Shown here piece after piece: positions 16,388 to 24,086 of a stretch of 64,000 bases of DNA (within the stretch, counting starts at the first letter, position 1; each line of letters opens with the position of its first letter). Source of the DNA: Candidatus Poribacteria bacterium (GTDB taxonomy: Bacteria > Poribacteria > WGA-4E > WGA-3G); NCBI GenBank assembly GCA_022821065.1, contig JAJEEK010000090.1, positions 83,704 to 147,703 of the forward strand. The letters run 5' to 3'. The translations under genes and the position numbers were made by a program. The notes beneath the pieces are model-generated. The model was not told where the DNA came from, did no database searches, and saw nothing but the letters and a program-made list of their open reading frames with translations.

Positions 16388-17284
16388 CTATGAAGCCAGA
16401 TCGTCGAGCATCTGGCGGATGTTGCGTTCGCCGCTATCGATAAACAGTGGTGCTAAGGGACCTCTGCCGTGTAAAGTTTGAAGTAGCATGTCAATCTGTA
16501 TCATACGCTGTTGTGGTGTGCGGCAGCTCAGCCACCTTTTAATAAATTCACGTGCGGGTCTCGGATTGCCCGTTCTTAGTGAACGGGTACTTTTACGCCA
16601 CGCCTGCCACCTGAAAGTATATTCACAATCAGGACATTCGAGTTTTTCGTCCTTCTTCTTTAGGCTCTTGCGGTAATCCCGCCATCGGCGTTTGTAGCCG
16701 CAGGCTGTACATTCGATGTTGCCGTGCTGATGGTGCGCGACCGCTTGACACTTCGGACAGTGCAGCTCAGGCCTGGATCTCCGAGTTCTGACAGTTTGAT
16801 CTCTTGGTGGCGGAGCTGGTCTGCGGACGAGATCAAGGCAGTGCGGACACGGCAAGAGGACACGCGTTCTTACGGATTGATTATAGGCTTCCTGGGACCA
16901 GGTTTTACCACAGGTGCATCGCAACACAATTTCTTTGTGTAGAGCGTCGCGACAATCGAAACATCGCGGGGTGTCTCGGAGTGCTTGTCGACAGTCGCGC
17001 CAGAGCAGGCGTTCGCCGCAATGTGTGCAGTGGAACCAGTTCTCGTGAGTTCCACCTTCACCTTTACTAAAGAGCGGGTCAATTCGGCGTGTAATCTTCG
17101 TGCTGCATTTTGGACACGGAACGCGTCCCTCGCGATAGACATCGGCAACTGTGGCAATATCCGTACAACGCGCATAAAGTTCCCAACCGACATCGTGTAG
17201 CAGTAGATCGTCGTAGATGCCGAGTCGGGCGTATCGGTAAAGTTGACGGATTTTTATGGGTTTTACACGCGGGGACCAGTTCAT
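16388..17284 (-). CDS. Multi-zinc-ribbon protein of unknown function
   Basis: A 298-residue basic protein with a helical N-terminus ('PIKIRQLYRYARLGIYDDLL') and then a series of Cys pairs: 'CPKCSTKI', 'CTHCGERL', 'CFDC', 'CTCGKTW', 'CPHC', 'CPKCQ', 'CTACGYKRRW' and 'CPDCEYTF'. They fit four to five zinc ribbons of the rubredoxin-knuckle type. W-R-D-C/Y motifs ('LLWRDCRQAL', 'RRWRDYRKSL') recur after alternate ribbons, showing internal duplication. The ATG at 17284 follows AAGGA at good spacing and avoids overlap with the next gene, so I chose it over the track start. It may bind nucleic acid; no family name is claimed. Confidence 0.65.
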   Translation of the reverse strand: MNWSPRVKPIKIRQLYRYARLGIYDDLLLHDVGWELYARCTDIATVADVYREGRVPCPKCSTKITRRIDPLFSKGEGGTHENWFHCTHCGERLLWRDCRQALRDTPRCFDCRDALHKEIVLRCTCGKTWSQEAYNQSVRTRVLLPCPHCLDLVRRPAPPPRDQTVRTRRSRPELHCPKCQAVAHHQHGNIECTACGYKRRWRDYRKSLKKKDEKLECPDCEYTFRWQAWRKSTRSLRTGNPRPAREFIKRWLSCRTPQQRMIQIDMLLQTLHGRGPLAPLFIDSGERNIRQMLDDLAS

Positions 17285-17306
17285 AGTGGTTCCTTTGAGT
17301 ATCAAT

Positions 17307-17582
17307 TTATGAGATTGGTAAGTAGCGGATACGCGCCCTCCGATCATCAATGGTTACTGCACAACCTTCCGCTAACCTATCTTCGATATGAGGTAAGAAT
17401 TCCAACAATTTTCGCGTAATAATCACACGATTTTGCTGGCGAGCAAAATCAAGAATTTCGGAATCTTCGGCATCCATAGGTAAGACTTGCGAAACTCGAA
17501 GAATATCCCAGCCCTGTTGACGTAAATCATTAACTATCCGTGGTGAAAGGTTCATATCGACGAGAAAGCGAAGCGAAGGCAT
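17307..17582 (-). CDS. DUF5615 PIN-like toxin, acidic residues altered
   Basis: A 91-residue PIN-like protein of the DUF5615 (Mut7-C-like) family. The N-terminal motif 'FLVDMNLSPRIVNDLRQQGW' and 'EDSEILDFARQQNRVIITR' are typical. The family normally continues T-x-D-x-D-F, where the acidic residues help bind metal; here the segment reads ITRKLLEF, so both aspartates are missing. The protein may be inactive or act differently. The gene is 8 nt downstream of a DUF433 gene, the usual antitoxin partner. Confidence 0.8.
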   Translation of the reverse strand: MPSLRFLVDMNLSPRIVNDLRQQGWDILRVSQVLPMDAEDSEILDFARQQNRVIITRKLLEFLPHIEDRLAEGCAVTIDDRRARIRYLPIS

Positions 17583-17590
17583 TCAAACTC

Positions 17591-17824
17591 CTACGACATT
17601 GTTTGTGTCTCTAAAATCTGGTCTGAAGCCATCCAAGCAGCATATTTCATTGCTTCCTGAATATCAGCAGCTTCCAATTCTGGATAAAGATCAATAACAT
17701 CTTCGATTGATCGCCCATTGGCTAACAATTTGAGAATTATACTGACCGTGATTCGGGTCCCTTGAATCACAGGTTGCCCAAGACAAATCTTCGGATTAAT
17801 TTGGATTCGATCTAACTTTTCCAT
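17591..17824 (-). CDS. DUF433 antitoxin-like protein
   Basis: A 77-residue DUF433 protein starting MEKLDRIQINPKICLGQPVI. The ATG at 17824 has GGAGG 6 nt upstream; the longer track start runs through a repeat and is rejected. The winged-helix-like core is 'GTRITVSIILKLLANGRSIE' followed by 'DVIDLYPELEAADIQEAMKY', the family hallmark. DUF433 proteins pair with DUF5615 PIN-like toxins and probably repress the operon and neutralise the toxin. Confidence 0.85.
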   Translation of the reverse strand: MEKLDRIQINPKICLGQPVIQGTRITVSIILKLLANGRSIEDVIDLYPELEAADIQEAMKYAAWMASDQILETQTMS

Positions 17825-17868
17825 TTCTACCTCCATTAACCTACGGCTAACGATGCTGATAATTACAA

Positions 17869-17887
17869 GCGGGGTTACAAACCCCGC
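17869..17887. repeat. GGTT-nnn-AACC hairpin, copy 3
   Basis: Perfect inverted repeat GCGGGGTT / AACCCCGC with an ACA loop, in the gap between the oxidoreductase and the DUF433 gene. Confidence 0.7.
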
Positions 17888-17909
17888 CTGCATGGGTATG
17901 AATTAGAGA

Positions 17910-18929
17910 TTATGCCGGAATTTGGACGACTTCTCCGGTTTCGACGCTGCGGCTCATCGCTTCTAAGACGCGCATGTTCTGATAGGCATCCTCAAGGCTG
18001 GAATGCGGTTGTGTGCCCTCTTGCAATGATTTTGCCCAGTGTTGCATCTCTTCGAGATAGCCGGGTCTGCCAACACCGTGATATGCGGTGTTGAGGTCCC
18101 ATTTTTCACTGGGTGTATCTGCGTAGCCGCCGCCGGAACCGAGCCATGTCGGATTCCGATAACGACGCAATTCGCGCGTTTCAAACACCTGAATCGCTTG
18201 ATTGCCTGTGCCTTTGACGAAGACCATCGCTTCCAAGACGGGACCGGTGCCGAGCGTCATCGTACCCATACCCCCGTTCTCGTAGCGTAGGTTCACGGAT
18301 ATTGAGACGGTACTTGACGCGGCATCAACTGTGCCTGTTGCGTAGACTTGGCTGACTTGCCCCATAAAGAAACGCATGCAATCGGTTGGGTGGATGACCT
18401 GATCGAGCATGAAGGGCCACGCAAAAGGTGATCCTGCTTCCTGAAGACGCGGTCCTGGTGCGAGGTATCGGGTATGGTATTGGCAGGTTTCACCGAATTC
18501 TTCTTCGTTCATCAACTGTTTGGCGATCTGGTGTGCGGGTGCGTGTCGCCACATCGTGCCGACCATACCGGTTTTGCCGGTCTCAATTGATACATCAACG
18601 AGCATTTTCGCGCCTTCAGCGGTGGTCGCCGGTGGTTTCTCGGTGTAGATGTGATAACCATTCTTGAGGCACTCTATGCCGATGTCTCGGTGCAGTTTGT
18701 CCTCCGGTCTGCCGACAACAGCGACGGCGTAGAGGTCTTCGTTCTCGAACATCTCGTTGTAGTCGGTGTAGTGGCGGAGTGCGCCGAACCTTCGTGCGTT
18801 CGATGCTGCCTTCTCTTCGACAAGGTCACAGGTGGCAACGAATTCAAATTCGGGTATCATCGGTATGCACTGCTGCAATTGTGTGGACATGGGACCACAA
18901 CCGATGAAAGCGATTCGGATTTTATCCAT
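17910..18929 (-). CDS. Gfo/Idh/MocA family oxidoreductase
   Basis: A 339-residue NAD(P)-dependent oxidoreductase. The N-terminal Rossmann domain has 'IRIAFIGCGPMSTQLQQCIP' (G-x-G-x-x) and the canonical catalytic motif 'HIYTEKPPATT' with the EKP lysine. The C-terminal alpha/beta domain includes 'GTMWRHAPAHQ' and 'FMLDQVIHPTDCMRFFMG', with H-P-x-D as the usual substrate-side signature. Members oxidise sugars, inositols or amino-sugars; the substrate is not deducible. The downstream DUF433 gene starts 85 nt beyond its stop and has a repeat in between, so an operon is uncertain. Confidence 0.9.
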   Translation of the reverse strand: MDKIRIAFIGCGPMSTQLQQCIPMIPEFEFVATCDLVEEKAASNARRFGALRHYTDYNEMFENEDLYAVAVVGRPEDKLHRDIGIECLKNGYHIYTEKPPATTAEGAKMLVDVSIETGKTGMVGTMWRHAPAHQIAKQLMNEEEFGETCQYHTRYLAPGPRLQEAGSPFAWPFMLDQVIHPTDCMRFFMGQVSQVYATGTVDAASSTVSISVNLRYENGGMGTMTLGTGPVLEAMVFVKGTGNQAIQVFETRELRRYRNPTWLGSGGGYADTPSEKWDLNTAYHGVGRPGYLEEMQHWAKSLQEGTQPHSSLEDAYQNMRVLEAMSRSVETGEVVQIPA

Positions 18930-18964
18930 AGTGTTTCTCTCCTTTGTGTTTAGGAACGAGGTTC

Positions 18965-19531
18965 CTATTGAAAAAATTGTGTGACTTGACAGGCAAATCC
19001 CGGCACGACATCCTCACCGGTGAGCGTGTCGTTGATGGTAAACACTTTAATATCTGTTACGGAACGATACACTGTCACTGTCTTCATGACAGATTCAACC
19101 ACCCATACCATCTGGGTCCCCGCTTCTAGATAGGCTTGTACCTTTTCAGTGATACGCCACTGAACATCTGTTGGTGAGACGACTTCGACAGCAAAATCAG
19201 GTGGAATTGGAGACCCCTTACTTTCATCCTCAGGTAGGCGCGCAGTTGAAATAAACGCGACATCCGGTTTCATCCCGCGTTCTCCGACTTTAAATCCTGC
19301 TTCTACATACACATCTCCCAACTGATTTTCACTGACATACGTAAATAAATAATGCGTAATTCTCGTACTAATCTTCGCGTGTCCCAATGATGGAGACGAC
19401 ATTGGTATCAATTCTCCTTTAACGTATTCATATCCTTCTATATCGCGTGCAAGAAATTCATCCAGCGTCATTGTGATGTGTTCCGGTAAGGGGATTTCTT
19501 GGGCGACTTCGGAAATTTCTTGTAAATCCAT
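18965..19531 (-). CDS. Uma2 family (DUF820) putative endonuclease
   Basis: A 188-residue PD-(D/E)XK-fold protein of the Uma2/DUF820 family. Characteristic blocks are 'MTLDEFLARDIEGYEYVKGE', 'HAKISTRITHYLFTYV', 'GMKPDVAFIS' (catalytic D), 'PDFAVEVVSPTD' (E in place of the D/E-x-K strand) and 'YLEAGTQMVWVVESVMKTVT'. The family is very abundant in cyanobacteria and other multicellular bacteria; its role is unknown. The start has GAGGA at good spacing. Confidence 0.9.
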   Translation of the reverse strand: MDLQEISEVAQEIPLPEHITMTLDEFLARDIEGYEYVKGELIPMSSPSLGHAKISTRITHYLFTYVSENQLGDVYVEAGFKVGERGMKPDVAFISTARLPEDESKGSPIPPDFAVEVVSPTDVQWRITEKVQAYLEAGTQMVWVVESVMKTVTVYRSVTDIKVFTINDTLTGEDVVPGFACQVTQFFQ

Positions 19532-19631
19532 TTTCTGTTCCTCCGTAATGTGTTTGCGGTCTAAAGTTCTTAGAACGTCTTCGCGTGCAGACAGACAAAG
19601 AATGTGAAAAATCCATTCACAAACTTATGGG

Positions 19632-20351
19632 TTATATTATCCCCAACAAATCCGCCAGTTCGTTAAAATCAGTGGCGACGAGGTCGGACGGGTGTGCGGT
19701 TACTTCTCGGACGTTATCAGGGCCGTATTCCAAAGGACGCGGCACGAGTGCTGTCTGAAAACCGACGGCTTGTGCTGCGCGAAGGTCGCCAGGATGCGCG
19801 GCGACCATCATGACTTCATTAGGGGACAGACCGAGCAGCTCAGCAGCGGTTTGGTAGACTTCTGGATCCGGTTTGTAGTGTCGCGTTAATTCGGCAGAGA
19901 GAATACAATCCCATGGCAGTCCTGCGAATTTCGCCATATTCGTCAATAGCGCGACGTTGCCGTTAGAGAGTGTCGCGATGATATACCGTTTACGCAGTCG
20001 TTCCAACCCACTGATAGCATCGGGCCACGGTTTAAGTCGATGCCAAGCACGATTCAGATACTCTTTTTCCGTTTCGCTTAATCCAGTAATTTCAAATGCG
20101 TCAAGCAAACCGTCTAAAATGCGTCGGTGGAGTGCGTCAATGTTCTGCCAAGGCAATTCGCCACGCCGAACCTTGTCCATAGCGGGACCGTATCCGGCAC
20201 GCCATTTCAAGGCGAACTGTGCCCAGTCAATATCAATACCGTGTGTGTTTCCAAATGTTTCGCCTTCGGCAACGATTGAACCGTACCAGTCTACAACTGT
20301 GCCGAAAACATCAAAGGTGAGTGCTTTGATGTCGGAATGTGCGTTTTGCAT
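19632..20351 (-). CDS. Haloacid dehalogenase type II (L-2-haloacid dehalogenase-like)
   Basis: A 239-residue HAD-superfamily hydrolase. Motif I is 'ALTFDVFGTVVDW' with the nucleophile Asp, motif II 'IIATLSNGNVALL' gives S/T-N-G, the lysine lies in 'LTRHYKPDPEVYQTAAELLG', and motif IV is 'VMMVAAHPGDLRAAQAVGFQ', where the H-x-x-D form is typical of type II 2-haloacid dehalogenases. The role is either dehalogenation of 2-haloacids or a related phosphatase. Stand-alone gene. Confidence 0.88.
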   Translation of the reverse strand: MQNAHSDIKALTFDVFGTVVDWYGSIVAEGETFGNTHGIDIDWAQFALKWRAGYGPAMDKVRRGELPWQNIDALHRRILDGLLDAFEITGLSETEKEYLNRAWHRLKPWPDAISGLERLRKRYIIATLSNGNVALLTNMAKFAGLPWDCILSAELTRHYKPDPEVYQTAAELLGLSPNEVMMVAAHPGDLRAAQAVGFQTALVPRPLEYGPDNVREVTAHPSDLVATDFNELADLLGII

Positions 20352-20482
20352 CGTCCCATTCCCCTCTGATTCGTCTGAGGTTTTCTAAGAAGGGGTCCGT
20401 TTTTTTCCGAACCTAAGTTATATCATACATCAATTTGTTTGGATTGTCTATTGAATTTGGGATTTATTGGAAGTGAAAATCG

Positions 20483-20526
20483 AAAAAAAAAGAGGCACTC
20501 TGACACGGAGTTACGTGTCAGAGTGC
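20483..20526 (-). terminator. Rho-independent terminator of the ECF sigma gene
   Basis: Perfect 12-bp stem GCACTCTGACAC / GTGTCAGAGTGC with an 8-nt loop, followed on the minus strand by CTC and a run of nine T. It begins 24 nt after the sigma stop codon. Confidence 0.92.
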
Positions 20527-20549
20527 GTCAAAGTCAAAAGTTATCAATA

Positions 20550-21140
20550 TTATAGGTTTGCTCTGTAGGGAGCCAAAAATTTCCGGAGTTGCTGAATTGC
20601 TGCGTTTTTGCGTGAGGCAACGGTTCCAATCGGACATTCGAGGATTTTTGCGACTTCTTGATAAGACAATCCCTGAACTTCTGTTAAACGGAACACCAAT
20701 TGGTGTTCTTTTGATAATTTACCGATTGCAGCCTGAATCGCCTCGTAGGTCTCTTTAGCAATGAGCAGTGCCTCCGGTGAATAACGCGTATCTGCTACAG
20801 CAACAGTGATCGGCGATGAATATTCATCATCTTCTCCATGTGGTGTATCTAATGAATCAACCTGAGGGGTTCTCTGCTCTTTTTCCAACTGTTTGAGACA
20901 GACATTCCGTGCGATGTGGTAAAGGAATGTTCTGAATTTAGCGATAGGACGGTACGTTGGTACGCAGCGCCACAGCCGTAGAAACGTCTCTTGGCAGAGG
21001 TCTTCCGCAAGTGTCTTGTTTTTGACAAATCGATAGATAAAACTTAAAGTGTTCGCGTAGTGTCGATCGGTTAAAATTCGGAATGCGTCTCTGTTTCCAT
21101 CTTTCACAGAGAGCATCAACTGCTCGTCAGTATGTAACAT
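20550..21140 (-). CDS. ECF-family RNA polymerase sigma factor
   Basis: A 196-residue group 4 sigma factor. Region 2 covers about residues 20-85 ('DLCQETFLRLWRCVPTYRPI' then 'FRTFLYHIARNVCLKQLE') and region 4 about 130-190 ('LSKEHQLVFRLTEVQGLSYQ' then 'EVAKILECPIGTVASRKNAA'). The start MLHTDEQLML at 21140 has GAGGAG 6 nt upstream, whereas the track start ten residues earlier has no SD. That SD lies in a perfect hairpin directly after the stop of a small upstream ORF. No anti-sigma gene is adjacent. A strong terminator follows the gene. Confidence 0.93.
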   Translation of the reverse strand: MLHTDEQLMLSVKDGNRDAFRILTDRHYANTLSFIYRFVKNKTLAEDLCQETFLRLWRCVPTYRPIAKFRTFLYHIARNVCLKQLEKEQRTPQVDSLDTPHGEDDEYSSPITVAVADTRYSPEALLIAKETYEAIQAAIGKLSKEHQLVFRLTEVQGLSYQEVAKILECPIGTVASRKNAAIQQLRKFLAPYRANL

Positions 21141-21146
21141 GCGTGT

Positions 21147-21162
21147 CTCCTCAAACGAGGAG
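21147..21162 (-). promoter_or_regulatory. SD-sequestering hairpin before the ECF sigma gene
   Basis: Perfect inverted repeat CTCCTC-GTTT-GAGGAG on the minus strand. The 3' arm is the ribosome binding site of the sigma gene, and the hairpin starts 4 nt after the stop codon of the 89-residue ORF at 21167-21436. Confidence 0.6.
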
Positions 21163-21166
21163 CGTC

Positions 21167-21436
21167 TCAAGCGAAGGCGAGTGACCCTCCTTCGAGTACC
21201 GGCTTATAGTGGAGGATGCCTGCTTGCTCGCTCCTTGGTCTGTGCCTTCTCCATAATCGAGTCGTAGTCCAACAACGGTGCACGTCGGCAGTTTTAGCTG
21301 CCCGTGCCTTTCTTGAAGTGCGCTCTCCTAAAGCGCAATCTCTATCATTGCTTCTACTACCGCTATTCCATACACTCTTGCCAACCGCCCAAGTGTGAGA
21401 CGGTGCCGTTGTTAAACACAAAACACTTCGATACAT
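21167..21436 (-). CDS. Small upstream ORF, possibly coupling translation of the sigma gene
   Basis: An 89-residue ORF (MYRSVLCLTTAPSHTWAVGK...) with no recognisable family. Its start is preceded by a strong SD (AGGAGG, 9 nt spacing), which favours real translation. The composition (Arg-, Ser-, Trp-rich) is odd, and another frame through the same DNA also looks coding-like ('RLARVYGIAVVEAMIEIAL'), so it could be a frameshifted remnant. Its stop codon lies 4 nt before the hairpin that hides the sigma gene SD, so a terminating ribosome would open it. Confidence 0.4.
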   Translation of the reverse strand: MYRSVLCLTTAPSHTWAVGKSVWNSGSRSNDRDCALGERTSRKARAAKTADVHRCWTTTRLWRRHRPRSEQAGILHYKPVLEGGSLAFA

Positions 21437-21469
21437 TCTATAACCCTCCTATAAGGTTAGTCATCAGAT

Positions 21470-21491
21470 AAGGACAATATTTAATGTCCTT
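21470..21491. other. Hairpin in the leader of the small ORF/sigma operon
   Basis: Inverted repeat AAGGACA / TGTCCTT with an 8-nt loop in the 5' region of the 89-residue ORF. T residues follow on the plus strand, but no plus-strand gene ends here, so it is more likely a leader structure. Confidence 0.4.
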
Positions 21492-21608
21492 TTTCGGTTT
21501 AAAAAAAGATCGTCTATAGTTTAACCCGTATATTTTGAAACAATTCATTTAAAATTAAAAAAATAAATTTGCACTATTATTTTCGATTTTCTGTGGTGTT
21601 TTTTATCA

Positions 21609-21730
21609 GGACTTACGCAATTTTGACTGCAGCCTGTTCTGTTAGATGAGATTTCTCTGAAAACATAGCGCTCTGGTGGAGAACCCAAACTGGAAAGTTT
21701 GCGCTACAAAAGTGCAGCATGCGTAAGTCC
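21609..21730. mobile_element. MITE-like element, copy 2
   Basis: About 122 bp with perfect 11-bp terminal inverted repeats GGACTTACGCA / TGCGTAAGTCC (12 bp if the flanking A/T is counted), an inner 'ttctgttagatga' block shared with copies 3 and 4, and a central hairpin CAAACT / AGTTTG. It ends next to the thiO stop codon. No ORF. Confidence 0.8.
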
Positions 21731-21733
21731 TAT

Positions 21734-22840
21734 CTATGTAATTTCTGGCTGAAACGGTTGTAATGACAGCGAGGGCTCTCCTGTTGTGAGCAGTTCAGCG
21801 ATGAGCTGCCCTGTGATGGGTGCGAGCAGAATCCCGTTTTTGAAGTGTCCGGTCGCTAAGGCGACGTTGTCGTATCCTGGTAGATAACCGAGAATCGGTC
21901 CTTTTTTGGCGTAGGGACGTAGACCTGCCCACGTTTGCACGAATGTGGCATTCGCGAGTTGCGGTGCGATGGCGACACCGGCATCAATCATCTGCTTCGC
22001 GCCGTCCACGGTTGCGGTTTTGTCATAACCGGCATATTCCACAGTTGCGCCGAGTAGAATTCTGCCATCTGTCCTTGGGACGATGTAGATGCCTAACCCG
22101 TCAACGATATGCTCGAAGAGCGGTGGCATCGTTTCAACGAGGACGATCTGTCCTCTGACAGGTTCGACCTGTATCGGTACGCCGAGTTGATTAATAAGGG
22201 TGCCTGCCCAACATCCAGCGGCAATTACGAAGGTATCGGCGTATAAGGTTTCGCCGTTGATGACAACACCGATAACGCGTTCGTTTTCTTTGACGAAGTT
22301 CGTGACGGGGTTGCCGAGTCGGAAGCGTGCGCCGAGTTTTATGGCACCTTTTGCGAGTGCTCTCACCATTTTTGGGTTGCGTACTTGTGCGTCCTCAGGG
22401 AACAGGACTGCGCCAGCGATAGATTTTGCGAGTGCTGGTTCTAACTGCCATGCCTCTTTTGCTGTGAGGATTTCCGCTGAAAAGCCGCGTTTCACGCGCC
22501 GGTCTGCAAGTCCGATTAACCCTGCTGCCTCCGTTTGATTGAAAAAGACCGATAGTGTGCCGGACCGGATGAATTCGATATCTATTTGGGTTTCTGTGCG
22601 CAGTTCTTCCGCCAACGTCGGGTAGCGTGCGAGACTCGCTCGGCAGAGCGTCGGATAGGGTTCGTGTGTTGAGGCGTGTGAGGTTAGAATCCCGGCACCT
22701 GCCCACGAGGCTTCTGTCCCGACACGGTTTGCTTTGTCGATGACTAAAGGTTTCACGTCCCGTTTGGCGAGATTATAAGCGATGGCACATCCGATAATAC
22801 CGCCACCGATAATGATGACATCTGCGTGATCTTGATTCAA
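21734..22840 (-). CDS. thiO: Glycine oxidase ThiO-like FAD-dependent amine oxidase
   Basis: A 368-residue DAO-family flavoenzyme. The FAD-binding dinucleotide fold is at the N-terminus ('ADVIIIGGGIIGCAIAYNLA' then 'VIDKANRVGTEASWAGAGIL', the latter typical of ThiO). C-terminal signatures are 'TWAGLRPYAKKGPILGYLPG' and 'NVALATGHFKNGILLAPITG'. ThiO oxidises glycine to the imine for the thiazole of thiamin. No thiamin genes are adjacent, so a broader D-amino-acid/sarcosine oxidase role remains possible. Confidence 0.88.
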   Translation of the reverse strand: MNQDHADVIIIGGGIIGCAIAYNLAKRDVKPLVIDKANRVGTEASWAGAGILTSHASTHEPYPTLCRASLARYPTLAEELRTETQIDIEFIRSGTLSVFFNQTEAAGLIGLADRRVKRGFSAEILTAKEAWQLEPALAKSIAGAVLFPEDAQVRNPKMVRALAKGAIKLGARFRLGNPVTNFVKENERVIGVVINGETLYADTFVIAAGCWAGTLINQLGVPIQVEPVRGQIVLVETMPPLFEHIVDGLGIYIVPRTDGRILLGATVEYAGYDKTATVDGAKQMIDAGVAIAPQLANATFVQTWAGLRPYAKKGPILGYLPGYDNVALATGHFKNGILLAPITGQLIAELLTTGEPSLSLQPFQPEIT

Positions 22841-22984
22841 ACTTTTCTCCGTTGTATCAGGTATATTTTAGAAATAGTTTAGCATACGACTTGATGGGTT
22901 GTCAATTGGACTCAGAGAAATGGTTGTCAGTTATCGGTTTTTAGTGTTTATACACATTTTTGGATGCACTTTAGAGATTGTCGG

Positions 22985-23013
22985 TTGAAATTTCAGTAGG
23001 TTTCGTGTATAAT
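22985..23013 (+). promoter_or_regulatory. Sigma-70 type promoter for the EutN gene
   Basis: TTGAAA (22985-22990), 17 bp, TATAAT (23008-23013) on the plus strand, giving a leader of about 75 nt. Confidence 0.65.
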
Positions 23014-23043
23014 TTTATGTGTGCGAAACGAATGATCTCAAAC

Positions 23044-23073
23044 TCGGTGATGGAGGGACGGCCTCCTCACCGA
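23044..23073 (+). promoter_or_regulatory. Strong 5' UTR hairpin before the EutN gene
   Basis: TCGGTGA-T-GGAGG / CCTCC-TCACCGA with a 5-nt loop and one bulged T. It lies between the promoter and the SD (AGGAAAGG). It may stabilise the mRNA or regulate the gene; no known riboswitch is recognised. Confidence 0.45.
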
Positions 23074-23094
23074 ATAGGAAAGGTTTTAAATTAA

Positions 23095-23382
23095 ATGACC
23101 CTTGGAAAAGTTACAGGGACAATCGTCGCGACACAGAAAGACGAGAAACTCATCGGTAGCAAATTGATGGTTGTCCAAGATATAGACCTGAACGGAGAAG
23201 TTGACCGGAAATATACGGTTGCTGTGGATGCGGTTGGCGCGGGTATCGGTGAAATTGTCCTTGTTGCGACTGGAAGTTCAGCAAGGCAGACCAGCGTCAC
23301 ATCGAACAAACCGGTCGATGCTGTGATTATGGCAATTGTTGATACTGTAGAGGTCGCTGGAAAAGTCAGGTATTATAAGTAG
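23095..23382 (+). CDS. EutN/CcmL bacterial microcompartment vertex protein
   Basis: A 95-residue pentameric shell protein of the EutN/CcmL family (BMC-P). The family pattern is clear: 'GKVTGTIVATQKDEKLIGSK' at the N-terminus, then 'LMVVQDIDLNG', 'VAVDAVGAGIGEIVLVATGS' and the C-terminal 'VDAVIMAIVDTVEVAGKV'. It would cap the vertices of a polyhedral shell. No hexameric BMC-H shell gene or encapsulated enzyme is present in the window, so this is an orphan copy with its own promoter. Confidence 0.93.
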   Translation: MTLGKVTGTIVATQKDEKLIGSKLMVVQDIDLNGEVDRKYTVAVDAVGAGIGEIVLVATGSSARQTSVTSNKPVDAVIMAIVDTVEVAGKVRYYK

Positions 23383-23445
23383 ACGACGGAACGCACACCT
23401 ACTGTTGTGTCACGTCAAAAATGACAGATTATACTGACTGAAGAT

Positions 23446-23472
23446 GTTGGGTTTAACTGCGTTCAACCCAAC
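23446..23472. repeat. Intergenic hairpin related to the GGTT/AACC family
   Basis: GTTGGGTT...AACCCAAC with an extended imperfect stem, followed by 'ctaca'. The inner GGTT and AACC match the four shorter hairpins, but the loop region is longer. Confidence 0.5.
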
Positions 23473-23522
23473 CTACAATCCGTTAAAAGAAGCATGACAG
23501 AACACTACAAGGACAAAAAATA

Positions 23523-24086
23523 ATGGAACGCGAACGCGTCCGCGCTGAGATGCTTCGCAAGCGTGACGGACTCGCACCGGAAACCCGTGCCGTGTTCAGC
23601 CAACAGATTGTCGATGCTGTCATGCATTGGATACAGCGTGAGGGTTCCGATACTGTAATGCTCTATCTGAGTATGCAGAGTGAGGTCGAAACTGACGGTC
23701 TCCTTGAGGGGTTGCTCCATGCAGGCAAGCGGGTCTGTGCCCCTGTCGTTGATACGGAACGAAACTCCATGATACCGCGGCAAATACGGGATGGAAAAAC
23801 CGACTTGGTTCGGCATCGTTACGGTATGTTAGAACCGAGTACAGTGTGTCCGATTTTTCCGGTCGCGCAGCTGCAACTCATTGTTGTTCCCGGTATCACC
23901 TTTGATCTTAAAGGGTATCGCCTCGGATACGGCAAAGGGTTCTATGACCGGTTTCTCGTGAACTGCCCGCATGCTGTTTCGATCGGATTGGCATATCAGA
24001 TACAGATTATAGAAGATACGTTCCCTGAAGCGTGGGATGTGCCGGTTCAGCACATTTTTACGGAGACAGGTAGGATAGAAGTCTAA
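23523..24086 (+). CDS. 5-formyltetrahydrofolate cyclo-ligase
   Basis: A 187-residue member of the 5-FCL family, which converts 5-formyl-THF to 5,10-methenyl-THF using ATP. The hallmark glycine-rich ATP/substrate motif 'KGYRLGYGKGFYDRFL' is intact, and 'IVVPGITFDLKG' precedes it. The N-terminal 'RVRAEMLRKRDGLAPETR' helix is typical. It is the second gene after eutN in the same direction but with a 140-bp gap and a hairpin. Confidence 0.92.
   Translation: MERERVRAEMLRKRDGLAPETRAVFSQQIVDAVMHWIQREGSDTVMLYLSMQSEVETDGLLEGLLHAGKRVCAPVVDTERNSMIPRQIRDGKTDLVRHRYGMLEPSTVCPIFPVAQLQLIVVPGITFDLKGYRLGYGKGFYDRFLVNCPHAVSIGLAYQIQIIEDTFPEAWDVPVQHIFTETGRIEV

Noticed and set aside
21437-21607. Possible structured non-coding RNA upstream of the ECF sigma gene
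   Set aside because: Only one simple hairpin (21470-21491) is clear; no match to a known RNA class could be recognised.
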